Assembly (NCBI RefSeq): GCF_001267925.1
Contig: NZ_CP011409.1
Location: 310,001-374,000, forward strand
DNA length: 64,000 bases
Direction: 5' to 3'
Source: Herbaspirillum hiltneri N3
Lineage (GTDB): Bacteria > Pseudomonadota > Gammaproteobacteria > Burkholderiales > Burkholderiaceae_D
Part shown: piece by piece, positions 47,375 to 57,679 of the stretch
How the letters are laid out: every line of letters begins with the position of its first letter
Position numbering within the stretch: position 1 is the stretch's first letter
The notes under the pieces: generated by a model
The model's input: only the letters and a program-made list of their open reading frames with translations
What the model was told of the DNA's origin: nothing
Database searches by the model: none
Made by a program: the position numbers and the translations under genes

Positions 47375-48139
47375 TCAATCCAGCGCGATGTCTTCCGATG
47401 CCGCCGACCTGGTCCCCGCGATCGGTGCATTGCTGCGGCCGTGGTAGGCGAACACGACCGAGGCCTTGAGCTGGTCGGAACCATTGCGGCCGGCCGCATG
47501 GAACAGGCCACTATGGAACAGCACCACGTCGCCCCGTTCGAGCGGCACGGAAATCCCCTGCGCAAACAGCGCCTGGTTGGCCGGCACTTCCGGACGCAGG
47601 AAGTCGAGTTCGTCCATCTGGCCCGGCTGCAACTGCAGCAGATGCGAACCCGGAATGAACTTCAGGCCGCCGTTGTCGGCATGCTCCGGACCCAGCGCCA
47701 GCCAGACCGAAATCAGTTCATTGCGCGGGAACGACCAGTAGCGGATATCGCGGTGCCAGCCGGTCGCCGTGCCGAAAGTCGGATGCTTGGTCATCACGCA
47801 ATTGTGATGCGCCAGTGTGACGCTGACGGGCTCCTCAAACAACTGATGCAGCGCCGCTACCAGCGTCGGATTGGATGCCCATGCACGGAAATGATCGTCG
47901 CGCTGCCAGGCCGCGCGCAAGCGTCGCGCGGTGCGGCCGCCGGGCGCGTCGAGCGACGAGGGGGCGCCCGCGTAGCCGACCTCGGCTTCGTATTCGAGCG
48001 GCGCCACGGCCTGCTGCACATGCGCGCGCGTTACCGCCAGCATATTGTCGCAGGCAGCCGCCGGAACGAAGCCTTTGAGCAGCAGGTAACCCTGGCTGCG
48101 GAAGGCGTCGATCTGGGTTGAGGAGAGGGGAGCGTCCAT
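47375..48139 (-). CDS. Phytanoyl-CoA dioxygenase family protein
   Basis: A 254-residue Fe(II)/2-oxoglutarate oxygenase of the PhyH family. The metal motif H-x-D is in TGWHRDIRYWSFP near residue 135. The distal His and the oxoglutarate Arg region lie in VVLFHSGLFHAAGRNGSDQL near 208. GYLLKGFVPAAACDNML near the N-terminus is typical. Substrates in bacteria range from fatty acyl-CoA to natural products and osmolytes, so none is assigned. It lies 22 bases after the uvrA stop and could be its read-through partner. Confidence 0.9.
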   Translation of the reverse strand: MDAPLSSTQIDAFRSQGYLLLKGFVPAAACDNMLAVTRAHVQQAVAPLEYEAEVGYAGAPSSLDAPGGRTARRLRAAWQRDDHFRAWASNPTLVAALHQLFEEPVSVTLAHHNCVMTKHPTFGTATGWHRDIRYWSFPRNELISVWLALGPEHADNGGLKFIPGSHLLQLQPGQMDELDFLRPEVPANQALFAQGISVPLERGDVVLFHSGLFHAAGRNGSDQLKASVVFAYHGRSNAPIAGTRSAASEDIALD

Positions 48140-48161
48140 GACTGGCCTTGCGCCTTTCTTG

Positions 48162-51017
48162 CTATTTCTTCTTTTTCAACAGCGGCGCCAGATAATGGCC
48201 GGTGATGCTTTCCGGATTCCTGGCAACGTCCTCGGGCGAGCCGACGGCAATGATCTTGCCGCCACCCGCGCCGCCTTCGGGACCGAGGTCGATAATCCAG
48301 TCGGCAGTTTTGATGACGTCAAGATTGTGCTCGATGATCGTCACGGTATTGCCTTGGTCGCGCAGGCGATGGATCACCTTGAGCAGCAGATCGATGTCGT
48401 GGAAATGCAGGCCGGTGGTCGGCTCGTCCAGGATGTACAGCGTACGCCCGGTATCGCGTTTGGACAACTCCAGGGACAGCTTGACGCGCTGCGCTTCGCC
48501 GCCCGACAGCGTGGTCGCGCTCTGGCCCAGCTTGATGTAGCCGAGGCCGACGTCGAGCAGGGTTTGCAGCTTGCGCGCAATCAGCGGCACCGGCAGGAAG
48601 AATTCGTGGGCGTCTTCCACCGTCATCTCAAGGATTTCAGTGATGTTCTTGCCCTTGTATTGCACTTCCAGCGTTTCGCGGTTGTAGCGCTTGCCGTGGC
48701 AGACGTCGCACGGCACGTAGACGTCCGGCAGGAAGTGCATCTCCACCTTGATCACGCCGTCGCCCTGGCAGGCTTCGCAGCGGCCGCCCTTGACGTTGAA
48801 CGAGAAGCGTCCGGCGCTGTAGCCGCGTTCCTTGGCCGCAGGCACGGTAGCGAACAGGTCGCGGATCGGCGTGAACAGACCGGTGTAGGTCGCCGGATTG
48901 GAGCGCGGGGTGCGGCCGATCGGCGCCTGGTCAACCGAGATGACCTTGTCGAAATGCTCCAGGCCGCTGATCGATTCATGCGCCGCAGGTTCGGTCTGGG
49001 AACCGTACAGGTGGCGCGATGCCGCCAGGTACAGGGTGTCGTTGACCAGCGTCGACTTGCCCGAACCGGACACGCCGGTCACGCAAGTCAGCAGGCCGAC
49101 CGGCAGGTCGAAGCTGACGTTCTTGAGGTTGTTGCCGGTGGCGCCGGTGATGGTCAGCTGGCGTTCCGGATCGGGCTGCACACGCTTCTTCGGCACGCTG
49201 ATTTCCAGCGAGCCGTTGAGGTATTTCGCGGTCAGCGATTTCTTGCTCTTGAGGATGTCTTCCAGGGTGCCCTGGGCGATGATGTCGCCGCCGTGCACGC
49301 CGGCGCCCAGGCCCATGTCGACCACGTAGTCGGCGGTGCGGATGGCGTCTTCGTCATGCTCCACCACCAGCACGCTGTTGCCGATGTCGCGCAGATGCTT
49401 GAGCGTGCCGATCAGGCGATCGTTGTCGCGCTGATGCAGGCCGATCGATGGCTCGTCCAGCACATACATCACGCCGGTCAGGCCGGAGCCGATCTGCGAC
49501 GCCAGGCGGATGCGCTGCGCTTCGCCGCCCGACAGCGTGTCGGCGCTGCGTTCCAGCGACAGGTAGTCGAGACCGACGTTGTTGAGGAATTTCAGGCGCG
49601 AAATGATTTCCTTGATGATGCGATCGGCGATTTCCTTCTTCGCGCCGGTCAGCTTCAGGTTCTCGAAGAACGACAAGGTCTCGCGCAGCGGCGTCGCCGC
49701 GACTTCATAGATGGCGCGCTGCTGGCGGCCCGCGCCGATCTTGACGAAACGCGCCTCTACGCGCAGGCGTGCGCCGCCGCATGACGGGCACTCTTTTTCG
49801 TTGATGAACTTGGCCAGTTCTTCCTTGACCGCCATCGAATCGGTTTCGCGGTAGCGGCGCTGCAGGTTGGTGACCACGCCCTCGAAGGTGTGTTCGCGGA
49901 CCACGGTGCGGCCGCGCTCGTTCACATAGGTGAACGGAATGGTCTGGCGGCCGGAGCCGTACAGGATCACTTGCTGGGATTTTTCCGGCAATTGTTCAAA
50001 CGGAATGTCGATGTCGAATTCGTAGAACGCCGCCAGGTTCGACAGCATCTGGAAATAGAATTGATTGCGTCGATCCCAGCCCTTGATCGCGCCGCTGGCC
50101 AGCGACAGGTTCGGGAAGGCGACGATGCGCTTGGGGTCGAAGAACTCGATATGGCCCAGGCCGTCGCATTCCGGGCAGGCGCCCATCGGATTGTTGAACG
50201 AGAACAGGCGCGGTTCGAGTTCCTGCAGCGAGTAGCCGCAGGTCGGACAGGCGAATTTGTTGGAGTAGAGATGTTCCTTGGCGGTATCCATCTCCAGCGC
50301 GATGGCGCGGCCTTCGGCGATGCGCAGCGCGGTTTCGAAACTCTCCGCCAGGCGTTGCTTGATGTCGGCCTTGACCTTGACGCGGTCGATGACGACGTCG
50401 ATGGTGTGCTTTTCCGTTTTCTTGAGCTTCGGCAGGTCATCGATCTCGTAGACTTTTGCCGTGCCGGTGCCGCTCTGGATGCGGAAACGCACGAAGCCGT
50501 GCGCCTGCATCTGCTCGAACAGGTCGACGTGTTCGCCCTTGCGGTTGGCGACAACCGGCGCCAGGATCATCAGCTTGGTGTCTTCCGGCATGGCCAGCAC
50601 GGCGTCGACCATCTGCGACACCGATTGCGCCGCCAGCGGATTTTCCGGATGGTCGGGGCAATAAGGCGTACCGACGCGGGCGTACAGCAGGCGCAGATAG
50701 TCGTGAATTTCCGTGACGGTGCCGACGGTCGAACGCGGATTGTGCGAGGTCGCCTTCTGCTCGATCGAGATCGCCGGCGACAGGCCTTCGATCATGTCGA
50801 CGTCGGGTTTTTCCATCAGTTGCAGGAACTGGCGGGCATAGGATGACAGCGACTCGACATAGCGGCGCTGGCCTTCTGCATACAGAGTGTCGAATGCCAG
50901 CGACGACTTGCCCGAGCCGGACAGGCCGGTAATCACGATCAGTTTGTTGCGGGGTAAGTCGAGGCTGATGTTCTTCAGATTGTGCGTGCGTGCGCCGCGA
51001 ATGCGAATTTCTTCCAT
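48162..51017 (-). CDS. uvrA: Excinuclease ABC subunit UvrA
   Basis: A 951-residue UvrA, full length for the family. It starts [20 protein letters not shown] with Walker [12 protein letters not shown]. The zinc modules are visible: [20 protein letters not shown] with CPECDGLG, and near the end [14 protein letters not shown] with [10 protein letters not shown]. The second ATPase half has [13 protein letters not shown] and [15 protein letters not shown]. It scans DNA for bulky lesions with UvrB. No LexA box is seen upstream, which is notable because uvrA is SOS-controlled in E. coli. Confidence 0.98.
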   Translation of the reverse strand: MEEIRIRGARTHNLKNISLDLPRNKLIVITGLSGSGKSSLAFDTLYAEGQRRYVESLSSYARQFLQLMEKPDVDMIEGLSPAISIEQKATSHNPRSTVGTVTEIHDYLRLLYARVGTPYCPDHPENPLAAQSVSQMVDAVLAMPEDTKLMILAPVVANRKGEHVDLFEQMQAHGFVRFRIQSGTGTAKVYEIDDLPKLKKTEKHTIDVVIDRVKVKADIKQRLAESFETALRIAEGRAIALEMDTAKEHLYSNKFACPTCGYSLQELEPRLFSFNNPMGACPECDGLGHIEFFDPKRIVAFPNLSLASGAIKGWDRRNQFYFQMLSNLAAFYEFDIDIPFEQLPEKSQQVILYGSGRQTIPFTYVNERGRTVVREHTFEGVVTNLQRRYRETDSMAVKEELAKFINEKECPSCGGARLRVEARFVKIGAGRQQRAIYEVAATPLRETLSFFENLKLTGAKKEIADRIIKEIISRLKFLNNVGLDYLSLERSADTLSGGEAQRIRLASQIGSGLTGVMYVLDEPSIGLHQRDNDRLIGTLKHLRDIGNSVLVVEHDEDAIRTADYVVDMGLGAGVHGGDIIAQGTLEDILKSKKSLTAKYLNGSLEISVPKKRVQPDPERQLTITGATGNNLKNVSFDLPVGLLTCVTGVSGSGKSTLVNDTLYLAASRHLYGSQTEPAAHESISGLEHFDKVISVDQAPIGRTPRSNPATYTGLFTPIRDLFATVPAAKERGYSAGRFSFNVKGGRCEACQGDGVIKVEMHFLPDVYVPCDVCHGKRYNRETLEVQYKGKNITEILEMTVEDAHEFFLPVPLIARKLQTLLDVGLGYIKLGQSATTLSGGEAQRVKLSLELSKRDTGRTLYILDEPTTGLHFHDIDLLLKVIHRLRDQGNTVTIIEHNLDVIKTADWIIDLGPEGGAGGGKIIAVGSPEDVARNPESITGHYLAPLLKKKK

Positions 51018-51089
51018 GGATGCCTTCAGCGTAAGTTTTCCGTTCGTTGTTCATATGAACATTGAGCGGAGGATCAACCTATTACTATA

Positions 51090-52889
51090 TCAGGACTCAC
51101 CATTTGCGGCTGGACCGGCGGGCTGGGAAATATCCTGGCGTTGCTTCGTCAATGCTGCCCCGGGCGCAACCGATGCGGTGCGCCGATAGACGTTGAAAGT
51201 CTGTTCATCGTCGCCGTCGCGCGAACCTTTCCAGAAATGCTCCCACTTGCCCGCCGGCAGGCCGGTGCCGAATGGGGTCTGGACGATCACCCAGCGGCAG
51301 CTGGTGGCCAGGGTCTTGTCGACGGGTTGATGCAGGATGCCGGCGTAGTACAACAGCATCGGCGCTTCCGATTCACCAAGGCCGATACTGGCCATGCAAT
51401 CGCCGTCGCGCCATTCAGGTTTCAATCTGTCCGACAGGCGCGCATACACGTATTCAAAACTCTTGGCGAAGTCGCCCCAAGGCAACAGCAAGGTATACGC
51501 GGCGCCCCACATCAAGGTCAGGCCGGCGAACCAGCTCAGCGCGCCGCGCCATTTGCCGCATTGTTTCAGGCGCGGCAGGCAGCATAGCCAGCCCAGCGTC
51601 ATCAGGATTGCCGCACCCAGCGCCAGCGGCTGCAGCGGCGTGATGAAGCCCAGCGGCAACCATTTGGCGAGGCAGAACAGATAATGATGATATTCAACCG
51701 GACCGATGGAAATGATGTAGATCGTCCATACAAGTGCTGTCATCCCGCCAAAAAACAAGCGCGCAAACCAGTCCCAGCTCAGATGGACCCAGTCGTGCAG
51801 GCGGTCGATCGCGGTTGATCCCAGCAGGCACAGCGGCAGGATCAGCGGCAGCAGATACAGCTGGCGCGCGGTGGCCGACATCAGCAAGAGGGTAATGCAC
51901 ACGAACGTGAACGCCAGCGGAATCGCCACGCGTGGTTGCCGGATCCGGCGCCAGTCGCCGCCTGCAATCGCCAGCACCGCCAATGGCGCGCCGGGCAGTG
52001 CGAAACCGCTCAGCGCGCGAAAGATCACGCTGTGGTCGTTGTCGGAGCCGAGTTTCCTGACGGAAAAGCCCAGGAAGCGGCCGACGTTGTTGTCCCAGAA
52101 CCATTCCATGAACAACGGCATGGAATGCTGCGCCAGCAGTATCGGCCACAGCAGGAAAAACGGCAGCGACACCAGCACGGCCACGCCGACCATGCGCAGA
52201 TAGGAGCGGGACCGGCACTCGCGCACCAGCAAGCCGGTCAGCAAGGCAGTGGCGGCGTAGATGACGGGAACGAACAATCCCTTGGACATTTCGGCAATGC
52301 CGACGCCGAGGCCGAACCAGAGCGCCGCTGATATCCGCGGCGTCTTGCGCTGTTCGTTGAGTGCAATCCGCAGCAGGCCGTACATGGCAATCGTGCCGCC
52401 GCACACCAGTGCAACGTCGGTAAACATGTCGTGCGCATGCTTGATCATGCCGACCGTGCCGGCGAACAGTGCGAGCGTGCCGAGCACGCGGGAATTCAGG
52501 AAGTCTTCTTCACTCCATGCGACGCGCGCAATCCGCGCCACGAACAGCAAGGTGATCAGCATGAAGAATACCGACGTCACGCGCGCGCCGTCGGCATAGC
52601 TGAGCCAGGGATGCAACGCCGTAGCGAACAGGGCGGCGGTCCAGTAGTACAGGGGCGGCTTTTCCATGAAGGGAGCGCCGGCGTTGGTCGGCACCAGGTA
52701 GTCGCCGCTGATCAGCATGTGCTGAATCATGCCGAAACTGTAGGCTTCGTCCTGTTTCCAGGGGCCGTGTCCGAAGATGCCGGGAAGCAAATAAGCGCAC
52801 GCCACCGCCGCCAGAATCAACCAGGCTACCCTCGCTGAAAGGTGCTGCTGTAAAGGCGTCAGGTAGGTTGAACGGACAGGCGAAAGCAT
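51090..52889 (-). CDS. ArnT/PMT-like glycosyltransferase (GT39/GT83 family)
   Basis: A 599-residue integral membrane protein with about twelve hydrophobic segments. The first periplasmic loop carries [20 protein letters not shown], with the catalytic acidic residue, and [20 protein letters not shown], both ArnT/PMT hallmarks. It would move a sugar from a polyprenyl-phosphate donor to lipid A, a glycan or a protein. The start is placed at the ATG at 52889; a TTG at 52907 is also open. The gene lies 72 bases upstream of uvrA. No arn operon is nearby, so aminoarabinose transfer is not assured. Confidence 0.88.
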   Translation of the reverse strand: MLSPVRSTYLTPLQQHLSARVAWLILAAVACAYLLPGIFGHGPWKQDEAYSFGMIQHMLISGDYLVPTNAGAPFMEKPPLYYWTAALFATALHPWLSYADGARVTSVFFMLITLLFVARIARVAWSEEDFLNSRVLGTLALFAGTVGMIKHAHDMFTDVALVCGGTIAMYGLLRIALNEQRKTPRISAALWFGLGVGIAEMSKGLFVPVIYAATALLTGLLVRECRSRSYLRMVGVAVLVSLPFFLLWPILLAQHSMPLFMEWFWDNNVGRFLGFSVRKLGSDNDHSVIFRALSGFALPGAPLAVLAIAGGDWRRIRQPRVAIPLAFTFVCITLLLMSATARQLYLLPLILPLCLLGSTAIDRLHDWVHLSWDWFARLFFGGMTALVWTIYIISIGPVEYHHYLFCLAKWLPLGFITPLQPLALGAAILMTLGWLCCLPRLKQCGKWRGALSWFAGLTLMWGAAYTLLLPWGDFAKSFEYVYARLSDRLKPEWRDGDCMASIGLGESEAPMLLYYAGILHQPVDKTLATSCRWVIVQTPFGTGLPAGKWEHFWKGSRDGDDEQTFNVYRRTASVAPGAALTKQRQDISQPAGPAANGES

Positions 52890-53187
52890 AAAATTGAATG
52901 CGAGCAACGGAGGGAAATGGGCAACTGTCTATTGTTACATAATCATCAAGCCGGAAACATTGAGTTACAAAACGAAACATGAAATCTTTGTAAAGAAATG
53001 CCGTTTCCGAGCGAAGAAAGGCCGGTTGTTAGAAATTCAACGGAGTTCAACCCAACCGGCCAGGAAAAAGGGGGGCCGGATTTGTTTGCTGCTAACATAT
53101 CGGGTTTGCGGGCTCGGGTAACCGCCAACGCGATCTGCCGATCCTTTGCTGCATTCTCACTGCACGCTCAACCACGTCATTTCCACC

Positions 53188-54423
53188 ATGAACGCCAACT
53201 CTTCCGAATCCGCACAAAAAGCCGGCATGTCCGGCGCCGAAGTCCGTGCCAGCGCTTCGCTGGCATCGATTTTCGCCTTGCGCATGCTCGGACTGTTCCT
53301 GATCCTGCCGGTGTTCGCGGTTCACGCCAAAGGCCTGTCGGGCGGCGAAAGCGCGGCCATGGTCGGACTGGCCATGGGCATCTACGGCCTGGCGCAATCG
53401 TTCGGACAGATTCCGTTCGGCATCGCCTCCGACAAATACGGCCGCAAGCGCGTCATCGTCGTCGGACTCGTCTTGTTCGCACTGGGCTCTTTCGTGGCGG
53501 CAGGTGCGCAGGACATCGGCTGGGTCATCGCCGGTCGCGCCATCCAGGGCGCCGGTGCGATTTCGGCGGCGGTGACGGCCTTCATTGCCGATTCCACACG
53601 CGAAGAACATCGCACCAAGGCCATGGCCATGGTCGGCGCCTCGATCGGCCTGACCTTTGCGGTATCGCTGGTGGCCTCGCCGCTGTTGTACAAGGCGATC
53701 GGCATGGGCGGGATCTTCGGGCTGACCGGCGTGCTGGCGCTGGCCGCCATCGGCGTGGTGCTGTTCGTGGTGCCGGATGCGCCGATGGTCAAGGCGCGCC
53801 GCGTGCCTTGGGGCGAGGTGCTGCGCCATGGCGAACTGATGCGCCTGAACTTCGGCGTGTTCGCCTTGCACATGACGCAGATGGCGATGTTCGTGGTGCT
53901 GCCGGCTGCGCTGGTGCAATATGCCGGTTTGCCGGTGGCGGAGCACTGGAAAATCTACCTGCCGGTGGTGCTGGCGTCGTTCGTGTTCATGTTGCCGCCG
54001 GTGTTCATCGGCGAAAAGCGCGGGCTCATGAAGCAAGTTTTCGTCGCCGCCATTTCGCTGTTGCTGCTGGTGCAGATCGGCATGTGGCTGACCTTGTCGC
54101 ATTTCGCTGCACATTGGGGCGTGCTGGTGTTCCTGCTGTTCGCGTTTTTCATCGCGTTCAACATCCTCGAAGCCTGCCAGCCGTCGCTGGTGTCGCGCAT
54201 TGCGCCGGCAGCTGCCAAAGGCACTGCGCTGGGCGTCTACAATACGCTGCAGGCGCTCGGCCTGTTCTGCGGCGGCGCGCTGGGAGGATGGCTGAAGCAA
54301 TTTGCAGGCGCGCCCTCGGTGTTCGTCATGTGCGCCGTGGCGACACTGACCTGGCTTATAATCGCGTCTAACATGAAAAATCTGCCGCGCCGCGGCGTCC
54401 AGCCGGCAAGCGCAACCGCGTAG
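53188..54423 (+). CDS. MFS transporter, YajR-like
   Basis: A 411-residue major facilitator with twelve membrane segments. RMLGLFLILPVFAVHAKGLS and GIASDKYGRKRVIVVGLVLF (motif A), FIADSTREEHRTKAMAMVGA and LEACQPSLVSRIAPAAAKGT match the YajR branch of proton-coupled exporters. The E. coli YajR has an extra C-terminal ferredoxin-like domain that is missing here. The substrate is unknown. A TATAAT near the 3' end (54357-54362) may be the ssb promoter. Confidence 0.92.
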   Translation: MNANSSESAQKAGMSGAEVRASASLASIFALRMLGLFLILPVFAVHAKGLSGGESAAMVGLAMGIYGLAQSFGQIPFGIASDKYGRKRVIVVGLVLFALGSFVAAGAQDIGWVIAGRAIQGAGAISAAVTAFIADSTREEHRTKAMAMVGASIGLTFAVSLVASPLLYKAIGMGGIFGLTGVLALAAIGVVLFVVPDAPMVKARRVPWGEVLRHGELMRLNFGVFALHMTQMAMFVVLPAALVQYAGLPVAEHWKIYLPVVLASFVFMLPPVFIGEKRGLMKQVFVAAISLLLLVQIGMWLTLSHFAAHWGVLVFLLFAFFIAFNILEACQPSLVSRIAPAAAKGTALGVYNTLQALGLFCGGALGGWLKQFAGAPSVFVMCAVATLTWLIIASNMKNLPRRGVQPASATA

Positions 54424-54431
54424 TTGCAAAC

Positions 54432-54500
54432 TCGTATCAGATTCGCATCAGATTCGTATCAAATCAGTCATCACATTTAGTGAAATTCAGTGAAATTCAG
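54432..54500 (+). repeat. Short tandem repeats in the ssb leader
   Basis: Three 11-bp units TCGTATCAGAT, TCGCATCAGAT and TCGTATCAAAT (54432-54464) are followed by two copies of TGAAATTCAG (54481-54500) right before the AGGAG ribosome site. They lie between the MFS stop and ssb. They could arise from slippage or form a regulatory leader. Confidence 0.6.
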
Positions 54501-54508
54501 GAGAAATA

Positions 54509-55006
54509 ATGGCATCGGTCAATAAAGTCATCATCGTCGGCAATCTCGGGCGCGATCCGGAAACGCGTTACATGCCCAATGGCGAAGCCGTCACCAACGT
54601 CGCCGTCGCCACGACCGAAAGCTGGAAGGACAAGAACAGCGGTGAAAAGAAAGAACTCACCGAATGGCATCGCATCACCTTCTACCGCAAGCTGGCTGAA
54701 ATCGCCGGCCAGTACCTGAAGAAGGGTTCGCAAGTCTACGTCGAAGGCCGCCTGCAGACACGCAAGTGGACCGACAAGGATGGCGTCGAGAAGTACACCA
54801 CCGAAATCATTGCCGACACCATGCAAATGCTGGGCAGCCGCCAGGGCATGGGCGGCGGTGCGTCGGACGACGGCGGCAGCTACGGCGGCGGTGCACCTGC
54901 GCGTCAGAGCTCGGGTGGCGGCGCTGGCGGCGGCGCAGCACGCGCTCCGGCGGCAGCCCGTCCGGCGCCGAATTTCTCGGACATGGATGACGACATCCCG
55001 TTCTGA
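54509..55006 (+). CDS. ssb: Single-stranded DNA-binding protein
   Basis: A 165-residue SSB. The OB-fold covers residues 1-110 ([40 protein letters not shown]), followed by a Gly-rich flexible linker ([17 protein letters not shown]) and the acidic tip MDDDIPF that binds partner proteins. Size and domain order are normal. The uvrA/MFS/ssb neighbourhood is common in betaproteobacteria. It ends with a very strong terminator. Confidence 0.97.
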   Translation: MASVNKVIIVGNLGRDPETRYMPNGEAVTNVAVATTESWKDKNSGEKKELTEWHRITFYRKLAEIAGQYLKKGSQVYVEGRLQTRKWTDKDGVEKYTTEIIADTMQMLGSRQGMGGGASDDGGSYGGGAPARQSSGGGAGGGAARAPAAARPAPNFSDMDDDIPF

Positions 55007-55033
55007 TCGATATCTGCTCTAATTCGGCAAACG

Positions 55034-55070
55034 AAAAACGGCCCGGATACATGGTATCCGGGCCGTTTTC
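55034..55070 (+). terminator. Strong terminator after ssb
   Basis: A perfect 16-bp stem (55035-55050 with 55054-55069) and a three-base loop around ATG, ending in TTTT. It is followed by an imperfect run of TTTCCG units up to about 55094, an unexplained simple repeat. Confidence 0.92.
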
Positions 55071-55138
55071 CGTTTTCCGTTTCCGTTTCCGTTTGCAGAT
55101 ATCCGATTACCCAATGACGCTGCAGGAACAGGCGCCTT

Positions 55139-55777
55139 CTAACCTCGTTCCGTCCTCAGGTTTTCCAGCGCGAACTTGATCAGCTCGCTGCGTCCTTCGA
55201 TATCCAGCTTGCGTTTGATGTTCAGGCAGTGGGTTTCGACGGTACGCACGCTTAGATCCAGCGTCTCGGCGATGCTCTTGTTCGACGCGCCTCTCGCGAT
55301 CTGTTCAAGGACCTGGCGTTCGCGCACCGTGAGCGATTCTTCTTTTACGCGCGGTTGGGCGATGATGGGCATGAGGGCGGCGCTGTAATAGACGCCCCCG
55401 TTTAACACCGCTTCGATGGCGCGCACGATGTCGCTGCCGGGTGCGTCCTTCAGTATGTAGCCTCTTGCGCCCGCACGAATCGATTGCAAGACGTACTCCG
55501 CCTTGTTGTGCATGCTGAGGATCAGCACGGCGATATCGGGGAAATTCTGCTGGAACTGCGCGGTCAGCTCGATCCCGCTGCTGCCCTGAAGGTTGATGTC
55601 CATCAGCACCAGGTTGATCGGCTGACGCGCTGCATGCTTCATCGCTTCGTCCGCGGTGCCGGTTTCAGCAACGACCCGTATGCCCGGCATGCTCTCCAGC
55701 CGGGCGCGCAGGCCATCCCTGATCATCGGATGATCGTCCACGATCATGACGTTCGTTATTGCCGCTTCCTCATGCAT
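55139..55777 (-). CDS. NarL/FixJ family response regulator
   Basis: A 212-residue two-domain regulator. The receiver has acidic pair VDDHP at residues 13-17 and phospho-acceptor Asp60 in LVLMDINLQ. The LuxR-type helix-turn-helix at about 145-205 reads LTVRERQVLEQIARGASNKS, then VETHCLNIKRKLDI. Its start overlaps the kinase gene by eight bases, so the pair is translated together. The divergent DUF3311/symporter operon is the likely target, probably through the TACGTAG-type sites at 57230-57300. Confidence 0.95.
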   Translation of the reverse strand: MHEEAAITNVMIVDDHPMIRDGLRARLESMPGIRVVAETGTADEAMKHAARQPINLVLMDINLQGSSGIELTAQFQQNFPDIAVLILSMHNKAEYVLQSIRAGARGYILKDAPGSDIVRAIEAVLNGGVYYSAALMPIIAQPRVKEESLTVRERQVLEQIARGASNKSIAETLDLSVRTVETHCLNIKRKLDIEGRSELIKFALENLRTERG

Positions 55778-57140
55778 AAGATGCCTCCCTGGCCGGCAGT
55801 GGAACTTGCGCCACGACCACCGTCCCTTCCGAACTTGAGGATACGGAGAAACTGCCGCCCACCGCTTGCAGGCGTTCCGCCATGTTGCGCAAGCCTATGC
55901 CCTGCTTGGGATGCTTGGCGATCTCACCCGTATCGAAACCGATGCCGTTGTCGCGAATGGTCAGGAGGAACATGCCTTCTTTCTCGGCAAGTTCCAGCGA
56001 AACAGCGCTTGCTTTTGCGTGGCGCCAGATATTGTTCAAGGCCTCCTGGGCCACCCTGAACATCACGGTATTGACGACATCCGGCGATGCATTGCTGGTC
56101 CCGCTGAAGGAGAAGTCGATGCGAAGCTCGCCATTCGCATTCCATTCGTCGCACAGAAACTGCAGCGCACTGGTCAGGCCCATATCGTCCAGGAGAGCAG
56201 GCCTCAGGCCGTGGGAAATATGCCGGATTTCACCGAGCAAGCGATTCATTTGCTCCACGGTGTGTTCAAAGGCGTCGCCGGCAGCTGCGATTTGCTGTGG
56301 CGACTCGAGCTTGATGATCGCCGCTTCGGTCTGCAGCTTGATGGAAACCAGATGCTGGCTGATGCCGTCATGCAGATCGCGTGCGACGCGCGCCCGCTCT
56401 TCCTCTTGCGACAGAACGACTCTCTGGGCCAACTCCCTGAGCTTGGCGTCGGCAACACGCTGTTCACTGAGATTGAACATCAGGCCGAAGCCGGCGACGG
56501 CCGCGACGCTGAGGAGTGCGATGACCGCGATCAGTCGCATGGTGTCGAGATTGTGCCCGGATATCTGCCGATCGATGTTGGCAAGCGCCGCGTCCACATC
56601 GTCGAGATAGATTCCCGTGCCGATAATCCATCCCCACTTTGGCAGGGCGATCACATACGCAAGTTTCGGCGCGACCGTACTGCTGGACGGCTTGCGCCAC
56701 AGATAGCGTTCATAGCCGCCGCCCCCGCGAGCCCGAACAATGAGGCGCTGGATGGTTTTGGTGCCATCCACGTTTTCCCAGTCCCACAAATTTCTGCCCA
56801 GCAGTTCAGGCTGGCGCGGATGAACCAGCGTATTCCCGGCAAAATCGTAAGCAAAGAAATAGCCGTCATCGCCGTAATCGAGTCTAGCCAGGATATCGAG
56901 AGCTTCCCGTTTGGCATTTTCCGCATCGCCACGTTCGTAGAGATGCGCAATCGAATGAACGGCGAGATCGACGTAGTGACGCAACTCCGCATCTTTGCTG
57001 CTCCGGTAGGCTTCTTGTATCGACTGGCGCTGCTGTTCGCCGAGCCTGATGGTCTGGTGCCAGACGACAACGGCAATGACCCCGAAAGAGATCAGCAATG
57101 GTGTGGCGGCAAAGAAAATAATTTTGTGTCTTAGTTTCAT
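55770..57140 (-). CDS. Sensor histidine kinase with Cache domain (HisKA_3 type)
   Basis: A 456-residue kinase: transmembrane helix near 7-27, a periplasmic single Cache domain at about 35-195 (DGYFFAYDFAGNTLVHPRQP, KWGWIIGTGIYLDDVD), a second helix near 205-225, then HisKA_3 with His257 in ARDLHDGISQHL, and an ATPase domain with NNIWRHAKAS, DNGIGF and GIGLRNMAERLQ. Such Cache domains bind small carboxylates. The MctP-like symporter next door suggests a monocarboxylate signal, as in other kinase/SSS pairs. The start at 57140 gives a proper N-terminus. Confidence 0.93.
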   Translation of the reverse strand: MKLRHKIIFFAATPLLISFGVIAVVVWHQTIRLGEQQRQSIQEAYRSSKDAELRHYVDLAVHSIAHLYERGDAENAKREALDILARLDYGDDGYFFAYDFAGNTLVHPRQPELLGRNLWDWENVDGTKTIQRLIVRARGGGGYERYLWRKPSSSTVAPKLAYVIALPKWGWIIGTGIYLDDVDAALANIDRQISGHNLDTMRLIAVIALLSVAAVAGFGLMFNLSEQRVADAKLRELAQRVVLSQEEERARVARDLHDGISQHLVSIKLQTEAAIIKLESPQQIAAAGDAFEHTVEQMNRLLGEIRHISHGLRPALLDDMGLTSALQFLCDEWNANGELRIDFSFSGTSNASPDVVNTVMFRVAQEALNNIWRHAKASAVSLELAEKEGMFLLTIRDNGIGFDTGEIAKHPKQGIGLRNMAERLQAVGGSFSVSSSSEGTVVVAQVPLPAREASYA

Positions 57141-57457
57141 CCTGGCAATGTCTCCCGGCCTTGAAAGGCCTCGCGCACCCTTCCGGTCTGGGTTCTCCCG
57201 CAATTCTATGTCGGATTGCACGCCGCCATCTACGTGTTCCTACGTAGCCGCACTAAGTAGTCTCCCGCTTGTTCCAGGCCGCATAGTTGCGAATACTACG
57301 GCACATAAAAATATCAAGATTGATATAGAAATTTCTTTATATCGGAGACATCCCCACGACGACGGCTCCGGACGCCATGCATATGCGCGCCGACGGTCGC
57401 CCTTCTTTCCGGATGCATCCAAAGCGGTCATTTTTTCATAACAACTCAGGAGATCTG
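57141..57457. other. Intergenic control region between two-component system and symporter
   Basis: About 317 bases with no gene. Its left part is G/C rich. The middle (57230-57326) holds a cluster of palindromes listed separately. The right end carries the AGGAG ribosome site (57448-57452) of the DUF3311 gene. Confidence 0.5.
57230..57326 (+). promoter_or_regulatory. Cluster of palindromes, candidate response-regulator and operator sites
   Basis: CTACGT (57230-57235), the 8-bp palindrome CTACGTAG (57240-57247), ACTAAGTAGT (57252-57261) and TACTACG (57294-57300) share a TAC/GTA core, as expected for NarL/FixJ-type binding. Further right is a perfect palindrome ATATCAA-GA-TTGATAT (57311-57326) next to GATATA/TATATC arms. 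The cluster is 130-230 bases before the symporter operon. Confidence 0.5.
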
Positions 57458-57679
57458 ATGTCTACCGACACGTCACCAGGAACAGTGGGGCGAAGCTATC
57501 TGCGCGCGTTGCTGTTGCTACCCTTCATCGCCTTGCTGTGGGTTCCGTTTTACAACGACGAACTGCCCGCGCTGTTTGGCTTCCCGTTTTTCTACTGGTA
57601 TCAGCTTGCGTGGGTGCCGCTCACCGCGCTGATCATCTGGATCGTCTATAAGGACGGTCTCAGGAAGGGAGTCGAATAA
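57458..57679 (+). CDS. DUF3311 small membrane protein
   Basis: A 73-residue protein with two membrane helices (residues about 16-32 and 43-63) and the DUF3311 motif PFYNDELPALFGFPFFYWYQ. Such proteins precede sodium/solute symporters of the MctP group and are thought to be an accessory subunit. AGGAG lies five bases before the ATG. The stop overlaps the symporter start (TAATG). Confidence 0.9.
   Translation: MSTDTSPGTVGRSYLRALLLLPFIALLWVPFYNDELPALFGFPFFYWYQLAWVPLTALIIWIVYKDGLRKGVE

Noticed and set aside
51018..51089. LexA box upstream of uvrA
   Set aside because: No CTGT-N8-ACAG match is present between the glycosyltransferase gene and uvrA.
54432..54500. Repeats before ssb considered as a CRISPR-like array
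   Set aside because: The units are contiguous, 10-11 bp, without spacers.
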